Positions 48,830-59,979 of a stretch of DNA of 64,000 bases are shown piece by piece. Position numbers and translations under genes: made by a program. Position 1 is the first letter of the stretch. Each line of letters begins with the position of its first letter. The stretch spans positions 30,857,063-30,921,062 of the forward strand of contig OZ017795.1 of the NCBI GenBank assembly GCA_963969395.1, given 5' to 3'. The notes under the pieces are model-generated. The model did not search any database. It saw only the letters and a list, made by a program, of their open reading frames with translations, and was not told where the DNA came from. This stretch comes from Pseudoscleropodium purum. Taxonomy: Eukaryota > Streptophyta > Bryopsida > Hypnales > Brachytheciaceae.

Positions 48830-51800
48830 AAACCTTGCTAAGGCCAAGTAGGAACATATTCTTAGTAAAATAACTACGCTTGAAAAAGGCATGAATAAGC
48901 TTTGTAGCATAACCGACATCCTTTAGAAAATGAACAACAATTTTGCACAAAGCATATGGACTATGAATCAAAATGCAAGTGGTTCCATAATTTTTGGATG
49001 CATTGTGAATTAGTTGCAAATTTTCAAAAATATAACATTTAGACTGCTAAAAGTGTCAATCATGTAGGTGATACCAAAATTTATGTGATGCACATGAAGA
49101 AATGTTTGTAGAGAAGAAATCAAAGTTCACCCAAAATTTTCCACTTCTAAAGTTGCTACTTCTACAATAGTATAAATAGAGCTATACAATACTTAAAATT
49201 CACCTTACACTTTGTCCTTGGCATGGCCATGACATGTTTATACAATTCTCACATTGAACCATTTTTTCAAGTATTATGTTCAATTTTTTTTCAATTTTTT
49301 TCTTCCAAATAGAAATTTTATAGATTTTTTCATTGGGTTTTTTCCAATGTTTTCGAATTGCACCTGTTTATTTTCCAACATGTTAACAATAAATTAACTG
49401 GATATTTTCCTTGTACATTACCAACTATACATTCCATTTCAATATAAGGAAACATGCTCAGAAAGTGTGCATCTAAAGGAAGAAATCACCCTATGTAGAA
49501 ATAAGTAGATCCAAATACTTTTTACATTTTTGTGGAAGAATGAAGAAATAAAGACCACAATAGTGGAAATTTTAATTATAATTTTTTGACTTGGAATAAG
49601 ATATGATTTTCCAAAGATAAAGGTGCCTAGGTCCCTATTATTGCTCATAGGTACAATTGTAGTGAATCAAAATATGATTTTGAATGAAGCTAGTGAGTCC
49701 AAAAATGATCCATTGTACATTTCCATTCCATTCACTTCCCATTATAAATCAAAATTTATTGCAATCCATTCATTGCCCTTCTATTTAAGCCTCACCAAAT
49801 TCAAGTCTTTATTATGAGCAAAAATCACACATGATAGTCAACCATGTCACTTGTTCAATAGCCTAAAACTACACACATGGGATGGTAGTTTTTCACCACA
49901 CAAAGTCACTTCTATTGCTTTTTGCACTTTTGAAGGGGGGTGGTTCTTAATGCCCAAGTGGTTTTTTGAGCCACCTCCTACACTTTGACCCAACTTGTTT
50001 AACCCCATGTACCCTTGGATTTCTGTTTATTTTTTAGTAGTTCCTAAATAGCAAGATAGGGTGTTTCTTTTTAACCCTTGATTGTCTAATCAAACCCCTT
50101 ATGGGGTTGAATTTTTAAAGAATTTTTAGAAGAGGTTCTTCCAACATTGAATTAATACACATGAAATTCTTTGGTATCATTCTCTTTGCCTTCACAAGAT
50201 GCATCCATCAATCTAAGTCTTAAGTTTTGAATCACAATTTGAACTTGCAATTTTTGCATTAATAAGTTTGAGAAAAATTTCAAACAATGGTTTTGAGGTT
50301 TCCCACGGCCTTGAGGAAGCCAAACATTCATCATTGATTGGTCATTTGAACAGGCTATATAATGCCCATTTAAGAAAGATTTTGAAATTTAAATTTGGGC
50401 AATCTTCTTGCACCTCATTTAAAGGTGAATGGCTATAGATTCATTACAATGATGTAATTCATTTTGAAAACAAAGGGAACCATCTTCAAAGAATTCCTTG
50501 GATCTTGATATCGGATTAAATATACTTCATCCTTGCATGAATCCTCGATTCACAAAAACTATTGTCATTTGATACTACTTCTATCTTAATTTTTCTTGGC
50601 ATTGTTGATAAGACTTTTAGAAGGAAGTAATACTTGTACACACTTGAATTGTGAGACTGTAAAGAAAGCTTCTTAAGGGCCTTGCCTTTTATAGGCTAAT
50701 CTTGGAGGTTGTAATTCTTGGAGTAGAGTAAAGTAAGAGTGGGGACCACATTTTAGGAGTTTCTTAATATATTTTGAAAATAAAGGAGCTTAAAAGTGTT
50801 TTTTTAACTATTGGTTGCAATATTTTGGCATAAAGGGACCTCTCTAAAATTTGAATTAGGCTACAATTTTTAGTGGGATTTACTCAATTTTTGAAGATTC
50901 ACAACATGTGCACTTTTACAGCCACAACAAGCAATACCAATGTCCACATCATTCTTTGCCCTTGAGGTACCATTGAAATTTCAAAAGCAACATGAAAATT
51001 GAATTCAAACTAAATTACAAAGTCTCTTTTAATTGCTTAAAGACTAAATTAGTATATTGCTAAATTTCTCAACAATGACTAATATTCTTAAAATCTTTGT
51101 TCCTTGCTGTGCTCCAATATAGAACAAGAAGTAGAATCTTCAAATTGTTTAATTTTCAAGACCTTATTCACTTATACCATCCAAATTTTATTTTTTATTT
51201 TTTAAAATTGGAAAATTACTTCAATTATAGCCATTTTGAACTAAAGCTATGATTCTCTGTATACAAATCATTGCGTGCATATGGGAGTTTAAAATGAGAG
51301 TTTAATTAAACATTATTGGAATGCTTTAGTAGTAAAAGGATGTGCTCCATAGACGGAGCTTTATACATCCATCACTTCATCTACCTAAAGTCCTCAAGAC
51401 ATGAGTCTACTCCATGAATTTGAACAACAATATTGAAAAACAACATCACTTGGGGCCTTCTCCAATAACTTAGCTAACAAGCAACCTCACATTGTAACTT
51501 CACATTGTACTGATTTCTTCACAATTCATGCATGCAATGCAAGGCTTTTTAAAAAAAATTTATGAAGTGCCAAAGTGGCAATATAAAATGTTATAGTGGT
51601 ACTCTAAATTTCAACATTCATTCACATATTGGATAGCAAAATCACATTCGTAAATACATGTCTAAATTTCTATTTTCATCCACAATCCAACGATTTCATC
51701 CAAGATTTTTTTATAACTCAAACTTTTTTGGCAAAAATCTTTGAGATTTGTTGCCATTTTTTTGCCAAATTATTTTTTTGGGTGCAATTCAGTAAGAAAA

Positions 51801-52694
51801 AACAAAAAAAAAAAAGCCTTGATGCAATGTAGATTTTACAATTACTATCAATTGTTGAAGCAAGTAATAGTATAATCATCAAATTTAGAATGGATGATCA
51901 TCAAACATGAGTCTAATATAATATATGTATCAAATTAAAGATGATTTTGGTTTTTTAACCTTGTAATTACTTCACAATTTGTCACTTCTTCATTGTTGCA
52001 AAAATTTTAGAAGTAAAAAATGGTGTAATTATTATAATTTTGTTTACTAGTGATATATATGCATGGAAGAAATGGACTTTGAAACAATTCAAGGTACCAA
52101 TAATGGTTCAATTACTTGTTATCAATAGATGTAGAAAAGCATTTTGATATTTGTCAATATGAATGCCAAATGGTGTAATTCAAAGGGTGTGATTCAAATG
52201 TTGCTCTAACTCTTGCTAATTTGAGCAAGTACTAAAGGTTGTACATTTTTACATACTATCGGTATATTGACCACCAATTTTAAACCCTTTTTAATACTAG
52301 CCTTTTGTGAATGAAGTTTCCAATAGAACTCTTATTTATTTTCTACAAATATTATTAAGGTAGTTTGCTTTAAAAGCATCCACACTCTAAAAGTGATCTT
52401 GACACAAAGATACATTTTTATTTCCTTGATGTATAAATAGTATACATTTCAAGAAGTGGTCGTCCACTTTAGAAGTGGTCAATTTAGAAAGTTTGTAACT
52501 AATTCCACAAACGTTCAATAAATATGAGACAACTCAGATTAGATGTCAATTCCATATTTCTTCCTATAAAGATTTACAGAAAACTAAGCTTCCCCCAAAA
52601 GGCAATCAACTCTTAAATGGTCACTTTAAAAGCAAACTACCTTATTTGTTTCTCATCTTTTTATAAAACTTCAATTTTGACATTAATGAATTAT
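48830..52694. other. AT-rich intergenic DNA, no gene seen
   Basis: Nearly 3.9 kb of AT-rich sequence with homopolymer runs and only short open frames. No repeat ends or RNA genes were recognised. Confidence 0.65.
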
Positions 52695-52706
52695 TAAAAA
52701 AACAAA

Positions 52707-52925
52707 AGCCATGTCATACTACGGTACCTTGCCAGCTCCTTACACGTTGATTCATCCAGAGGGGCTTTCATAACTTTTGATGTGGCAAATCCAGAGATTG
52801 ATTATGCAACCTTCGATCTCACAGAATTATCATTATTAATGAATATTCACAGGGTTAGCATGAATCATTTGGATAAGCTCTTTCAAATCCAATTAAACGG
52901 AGGGAGCAATGAAACACCAAAGTGA
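52707..52925 (+). other. Exon-like open stretch, unrecognised
   Basis: A continuous frame of about 70 codons without an early ATG reads as ordinary protein (GAFITFDVANPEIDYATFDL, LLMNIHRVSMNHLDKLF). It is preceded by an AAAAG that could be an acceptor and is followed by AAA/GTGAGC, a good donor, at about 52919. It could be one internal exon of a lost gene. No adjoining exons were found. Confidence 0.3.
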
Positions 52926-53921
52926 GCATCCCAAACTATCGTTCTGTTCTAGAATGAGCAGTAAGCTATCAATATTAATTCACTCTCTCAGATTTCCAAA
53001 ACTCATTCTTCCTAATGGAGAAAAACAAAGAAAATTTTACATGATTCAGGTTCTCCAACAATTGTTGCCATACTACAATTTGTAAATTGCATTTCGCTAT
53101 GTTTCCAATTGAACTACACAGTTTGTCATCAAAACCAACTGCATTGTGAACCATAAGAAATTGATTCCAGAGTTTTTCAACTTAGCACAACTCCGAAGAA
53201 ACATGGAATCAGGCATGGAATGGTGCACACAGTGATTAGGTGCACCTTGTCTGCATTTTGACATGAAAAAAATGTACCTAATCTCTACAGTACACCTAAT
53301 CCTCATGTACTACTGTGACCACTTGAACAAGGGCAAGCTTTAAAATGCAAAGAAGCTCAAAACAAACTCACATCATTCTATGGACACAATGAAATAAGCA
53401 CATGTGTAGATCAAACCTGCAAGGTCTGTGTAGGCTGAGATTGCATTCTTGTCCATAGGTGATGAGAGCGGAAGTGAGGCTGTGAATGAGATGTTCAGGT
53501 GAAAAAATGTCAATCCAAAAACGGCATATTTAACTGTCATTAGATTAAATATGTCCTTGATTTAATCAGATTTCTAAAATTTAGTAGATAAACAGCACTT
53601 CTTAGACCTCAAATGGGTCCCTAGTGAATATTTTTGTCATTGATTTGATTGAGGGGAGCTCCTGTTGCTACAAAATGTTTGTAATCAACTGTTTGCTCAT
53701 CTAAAATGTTTGTTGCAAATCTCCAGTTGTCAGTTTTGGCAAACCAGAACTCTACTAGTGATTAAAAAGGATTTTATAACCATATTAACTAACATAGGAG
53801 CATCAATTTATCAAACTTGCAAGTATATTTACAAATACCAAAACATACAAGGTTTTCCCTGAAAATAAAAGCCATCAGAGAAATTAGATTTATGTTTAAT
53901 GTCCATAGGAGACAGTAAGTG
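52926..53921. other. Downstream flank of the PM19-like gene
   Basis: Composition is intermediate, less AT-rich than the bulk. It probably includes the 3' UTR of the minus-strand gene that ends at 53922. No coding feature is supported. Confidence 0.45.
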
Positions 53922-54976
53922 TCATAGATCCATAGGTTGTTGCATCATAGATCCTTGAGAATGATGATGATGCACATGAGGGGCACCTACCTGGTTATGC
54001 ATGCTTGGGTGATTGAACATACTGGTTTGCCTACATGCTGGGTTGCCTTGATTGAAGAAATTGTTGTTGACAGAAACAGTACAGCTTGCATCATGGAGCA
54101 GCAAAAAATTGATCAATTCCAATATGGCCAAAACAATTACAAAAGCTTCAATTGCCTTCTGCAATCACTTCAAGACAATAATCTAGAAAATATTAAAACT
54201 TCTAAAACCTAGATGATCAGTATTTATCATTCCATACGTTACATGACATTAAAAAAATACTTAATTAAATAGGGCACCCAAGTAATTCAACTGATGAAAT
54301 ACATTCAATCGAGGATAGTCGCATGATAATTAGATCGACATGGGCATGACGGACTTCTTACCAATCTTCCCGGGCGGTAGCCACCACTGATTTCAACCTC
54401 CTTTACTGCAAATCTGTGCACATGAACTCATGAGTCACATAGACTAAGGAATGCAATAGAAGAGAATTGAATATTAATTTTCTTTAAGCATGAGACACTG
54501 ACCCCAAGGATATGAGATCAAGGACCCAAGCAATCAAGGATGCAGCTACCGCTGATGCAAGGCTTTCAGCTCTCGACAAACAGATATGGCGGACACCCGC
54601 CAGCACCGACGCCAAACCCACCATACAGGATATTATTGCCATTGGCAAGAACCATGTCGTCACGTAATCGCCTGTGTCGGAAACCAGAAAAAATTTCAGA
54701 AGGCCTCCCCAAAATCCAAGGTACTCGACATCAATTCATTGAGCAAGATAATGAACTAAGTCACTGAGTTAATGAACCTCGAAGGAAAATAGTCGGCTAT
54801 CTCAACCTGCTTCGATCAACGGACCTACCAATATCGTTTTGGGCTAGCTGGTTCTGGCTGTCGATGTTTCGGTTTAAAGCCCAGGCGGCGAGGCAGGCCC
54901 CCGTCAGGTACAATATGGAGTTGAACAGCAACAGTGGCGGTGCAAAGCCGATTCCAATCCCCCAAACCATTTCCAT
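53922..54976 (-). CDS. PM19L: AWPM-19/PM19-like membrane protein, 4 coding exons
   Basis: Exons on the minus strand: 54976-54829, 54671-54503, 54413-54362 and 54158-53922, all with GT/AG borders and matching phases, giving 201 residues. Hydrophobic segments are APPLLLFNSILYLTGACLAAWAL, WFLPMAIISCMVGLASVLAG, SLASAVAASLIAWVLDLISLG and AFVIVLAILELINFLLLH, so there are four membrane helices. The sequence between helices (LNRNI, VRH, GFAVKEVEISGG, KAIEAFVI) follows the AWPM-19 family, plasma-membrane proteins induced by ABA and dehydration in plants and implicated in ABA transport. ATG 54976 was chosen because the helix starts directly after it. The frame is open further upstream to an acceptor at about 55055, suggesting a leader intron. 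The C-terminus has an unusual tail of about 50 residues rich in His, Gln and Met. Confidence 0.85.
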
Positions 54977-57340
54977 TAACCTCGTGTAAACCTCTGCACT
55001 TTCACTTGAAGCATCTGGAATATAGTCCGCTCGCCAGTTGATCCATAATTCACCTGCAATAGGTCACATTACAATATCATGTCACTCATGAAGTAGTAAT
55101 TCTCCCTAATAAGTTCTTTTAACCGAAAATTGCGTCGTCGTGCAATAATTTTGAGGGATGGAAAAAATTCTTGACATGGTTTTTGAATATTTAACATAGA
55201 GTACTCCACATATCTCACTACCACAAGAAATAACTCATAGGGTGTAAAAACAAAGTTTCTAAAATTGGAAATACATTGAGGTCCTCACAGCGTCCAAGTT
55301 TTCCTAATTCCATGACAACATGTCGATCTCATCCTCTAGTTCTGTCAAAGCACTGCTAAAATTCTTACGAGTGTCCAGTGTCCAGTGCTGCACAGTTCAT
55401 TCCAATGTGAATATGCTTCGCAAATGAAAAATGTTTTCTCAGAAACTCCTCAAAAAGTAAACCCTAAGTCTAGGAAAGCGAAATTGAATTAGAGCTCGGT
55501 CTACAATGGCATTGTTGTATTTGATCCCCTCTCTGAAGCGGTATCTCAAGTTCTCACTTCAGATGATTCCTCAATCGAACGTCAATCAAGAAAATCGATC
55601 ACAGCGATGTGAAATAACAAAATGTAAGAATTATAGACGGAAAGAACCTTTGAAACCAGATTTACAACAGGTGTGTTCAACAGAGCTGGATATGAGAACA
55701 TACGGCATATCTTTGGACAGTGCTCAAGTTAAAAAAAAATTTTAAACGCTGTCTGAGAAGAGGATCAGAAGGCAGTTTGATTTAGTACACTGAGTTTGGA
55801 ACTCAGCTCCGGAAACTACTCAGCCTGCACTAGCTCATTATGGAGCATCGCTGATTGTATTACTCTTGCAATGACAATCTTTTGGTTTCAACAATTCCAA
55901 AATTCTAAGAATAAAGCTGAAATTGGTATTGACGAACGAAGACCTCGTGAAACTAGTTACAACTAAAAGTCGATCAGTCAAAAGTTATCAATAGATAAAG
56001 TGCACCATGTACCTTCACGTCACCATCCTCTCATACCGAAATTGTTTACCGCTTCTGAATATTGGCAGGCTCCATCGCAAGTCATTATCTGAATCATAGG
56101 TTTCAACATGTGAAAAAACGCGAAGAATCCAATTGCTCTTGCTGAACAGAAGACAGCTGAAATCTACAGAAACTTCATGAATTTTGTTCAGACACAGCTG
56201 GAGGCAGTACACTTTTAAAAGGGCTCATTCAACCAAACCGTGTTAAATGCAGCGTTCTTAAGGTTTTGGAGGAGGCGCAAGAAACTAAGTTACCTTCTAG
56301 ATTTTTCGAAAAAGGCTGCAAGAGCTGTCTGCCTTGAGATCTGCTTCTGTGCCTGTTGAAGATCGAAATATGACCGACCTACTGACGGGGATCGCAGTTT
56401 CTCTCTAATTCTTATTTTAGAATAGCAATGAATGCTTAAAATAAACGATCTGGAAAAAACAGATTCACGTACTGATCAAGGGATGCAAGTATCACCGAGA
56501 AACTTCTCAAACTACTGCACAATACTCCAAGTGCAAAGCGGTTCAACTTTCAATAGTTGGTCATTGTTTGATACCTTATCTGCGGATGTTTTTGAACCAA
56601 GATGACGGTCAAGATGACGAAAATATCGCATTCCCCTGGCTCTAGTGGTCATCCAACTCGTAGCCATTCAAGTCACAGAAAGATCTTGCAAAACTTTGTG
56701 CCATTCACATCAAGACACTGCTACATTTTCCAAAAGAATCAATCGATTTCTTTTTAAAGAACGACAATCATATTCCCGAACTGCAGCACCATTGATACCA
56801 GATAACGGAACGTTCTCGTTCTAACAAATCTCCAAAAGCGCTTTTTTTCGTTCACTCTATCTGCGGTTCTCCCTGTACTGCTGTTAAAGACTCTGTTCTG
56901 AAGCTGTAAATACACAAACAAAAGATTGGAAAGCGTTCAAAACGTTTTAAGAGGTTCACATCATTACTGAATTAGGAACCAGAGAACGAGAATATTCAGA
57001 TTTCAGGTCACACTGGCCATCACGTACCACAATACTCAGAAATTTCCGCAATGCGATCCAGATGATGGTCTTCGAAACGACGATCGTGCTCACCAGCAAT
57101 AATGTGAAGCCATTTCGTGATGAAGTACCAAAAACATCCTCACAACAGAAAATTTGCAACCTCTCAAAATAGTGCAATAAATAAATTTGGTAATTGAAAC
57201 TGATACGGTAGAAGCCTGAAGAAGAGTACCGTAACTGGAGAAGACGATTGCGATGGATTCACTTGAATTGCCAACAAGTCCGTCAAGTTGACATGCAATA
57301 TTCTAGGGTTTTCTCCTTTTGATATGTAAGCCGGTTACCA
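54977..57340 (-). promoter_or_regulatory. Upstream region of the PM19-like gene (leader intron and promoter)
   Basis: A tattgcag acceptor at about 55055 opens into the first coding exon, so a 5' UTR intron is likely and the promoter lies further towards 57340. The region is markedly less AT-rich than its surroundings. ACGT-core elements occur (for example tgacgtgaa on the minus strand near 56015). No convincing second gene was found; open frames on either strand lack motifs and splice support. Confidence 0.4.
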
Positions 57341-59560
57341 AGAATATAGGAAGGATGACTATTCCTTCGAAAACACCAGTCATCCCATTTCACATAATGA
57401 CTTGTTCGGGGTATAAAATATGAAAATAAAAAAGAAGTTTAAAGGTGTATAAACATGGCTACAACTATGATCACATACAATGGCAACATATACAAATGTT
57501 GACAAGGATGTAGATTATCCCATATCTTTATTCAACAACTTGAATTGACATAGAGTACTTGAATTCTTGAATTTAGAAACCAATACTAAAAAATTCTACT
57601 AAGGTGCATAGCTTCAATTTTTAAATTGAAGCTTTGATTCAAAAATAGTAATCAAACATTTTTCATTTCAATCTTGTGCACTAAGCATATTTCATTTCAA
57701 TGTAGTGCAATGAAAATGTTTTGTTTTAAGATTCAACAAACTATACATTGAAACTCGCCTGCCACCCCAGTTTTCCATTAGTTCCCCCCTCCTCTCTCAA
57801 AAAATTTGTGAGCCGTTGATTTTTTGGAAAAAAAATGCTTACCCTCAAAATTGACGTTGATTTCTCAAAAAATCACAAGATGTTGATCTTGTGAAATTTA
57901 ATCTGAGCCGTTCAAATATAAAATACAAATACTAAATATGGATATAGTATTGGATACGAGATCAATTGTCCCATATTGTTTGTCAAGAACTTTGATTTTG
58001 AAGATTACAAGAGGGGGTGGGGGTGAGGGGGGGGGTGAGATAAAAAAATTTAAATCAAATTCTAAATGATAGGTGGGGGTGGTAAAATAAAAATTGAGGG
58101 AGGGAGTACATAGTGACACAAAGTGTCACTATACACCTTGAGTGCCTAATTACTACATTCTGTAAAACTACGTGTACTTCATTTCAAGATTGTACACTAA
58201 ATAACAAGCACCCTATTATTCCAGAGTATTATCTTGTCGTACTTTAGTATATAATTTGTATTTTAAGTTAAATAGGATGATTGATGTATATTTACTTGTA
58301 TATTATTCACTACAACCATTGAAGGGTTAAGTTAGGTCAAATTGACTACACTAAGGTATAATACTTTATTTATTACACATTCAATATATTCTCATAATAT
58401 TGTATTGCAAAAAAATAAAGAAATAAAAAATATTTTATATATGTTTTGGTTGTCAATTTATGCATGTTAGAGGAAAAAACTAAATTGTATAATTAGGTGG
58501 TTATTTGAAGCAAAAACATGTGAGATGTCCTTTGTGAATTAGGAAAAACTTTTCTTATCTATTACAATGTTTATGTAGCTTTCTAAATTCCCTTAATTGT
58601 GGCTATGATAATCCTACAATGTTCCTCAAAGTTGTCAAAAGATTGGTATCAATACATCCTTTTTTGAGTGTATAAACCTCATTGCTATATCTATTGAATT
58701 TCCAATTGAATTCATCAAAGTGTCAATTTGCAACCCAATTCCAATCCATTTCAACCCTTGTTCAACACTCAACTTCTCTCTATGTGAATGTAAATACAAC
58801 TTTAATGGCACTAATATGGAAAAAAATAAAATTGGATTAAGCTATAAAGGATGTAATTGTATTTGGGGTTGTTGTAAGAAATACAAGCCGTTTTACTTAG
58901 TGTTTTGAAAAATTGTTTTTGAATTATGAACCCAATGCCCAAAAAAATTATATTTCTAGAGTTTTGGATTGTAATCATACCCTTCATTTTTCAATAAATT
59001 TTCAAAAATCAATTTTGTGAAGTAGTCATGCTTTTAGATTTAGGGTTTTTTTAATATTAAATACTAGTTCAAATTAATGATTTTGAATTGAAATTTTTGT
59101 GATATATTCCTTTAGTAGGTAGACATGTCCCTACCAAAAAGCATCTAAAAAAAATTACTTTATGTCTTCCACATTTGTAAAAAGAGGCCTCCTTTGCAGG
59201 TGCACTTGTAAACATTAGAAATGATTTTGACTTCATTTTTTTGGTCAAATCTCATCACCAAGAATTATGAAAAGTTTTAAACACTTTTCTATAGGAGCTA
59301 CAAGATTGGATGAATTACATCCATCTATTGGGGAAAGCAATTTTTACCTATTTGTCACCACCATGACTAGCATAGTTACTCATTGCTTCATGATTTTCAT
59401 GCTAGGTTCAAAATCGTTTCATCTAGTGATATGGGAGGAAGAAAAAAACTTGCAAAAATGAAGATATTATGTCTTGATTCTTCTCTCCCCATAATTTCCC
59501 TATAATTTATTTTGTCTCAGAAGCTCCATATCTACATTCCCCTCGTTATCCGGGACTCTT
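57341..59560. other. AT-rich intergenic DNA with a strong G-run
   Basis: There is no gene-like frame here. 58013-58035 carries five, five and nine consecutive Gs separated by T and TGA, a strong quadruplex-forming candidate on the plus strand. The rest is AT-rich. Confidence 0.6.
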
Positions 59561-59979
59561 AAGGGATTCTTTTATGCACAGAATGGGCCATAGCTAACCA
59601 AGGAAGACCGAAATAGACTGATGACAGGGAGTCCAAAGCGGAGTGGGGAAGGAGACGCAGCTGCGAGCGCTGAAGAAGAAGAAGCTGGATGCCAAGCTCA
59701 AAACTGCGAGAACGTGAGGACGAATGAGAGAGAAGAAAGCGCGGGCATTACTGGATCTCTTACCAGCGTAATAAGCTTCCTACGGCGACGGCGATGGCAG
59801 CAGGCAGGAAGGCAGTAGTAGAAGGCGGAGCTCAGCTTTAAGCTTGAGAACCGCGGGCCAGGACTCGCACTATTAATTGAAACAGCCAGAGCCGCTTGCA
59901 TTGACGTTCGGAACCCCAGCCCGGGGGAGAACGCCGGGGTGTAGTTGCGGCTGGAAATTTAGCTTGCGAGCGAGCAGCC
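59561..59979 (+). promoter_or_regulatory. Promoter and leader of FtsZ2
   Basis: Composition rises to GC-rich ahead of the FtsZ2 ATG. A tgggcc site-II-like element, common upstream of plant housekeeping and plastid-protein genes, lies at about 59585. Open frames on both strands are probably chance, although the one at 59621 could act as an upstream ORF. Confidence 0.4.

Noticed and set aside
55506..57177. Possible second gene upstream of PM19
   Set aside because: Frames of 65-80 codons occur on both strands, but none connects by consistent splice phases or shows a motif. A promoter and leader is the simpler reading.
59621..59901. Short frames on both strands ahead of FtsZ2
   Set aside because: Mutually overlapping GC-rich frames with no conserved features. 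At most one could be an upstream ORF, which cannot be shown here.
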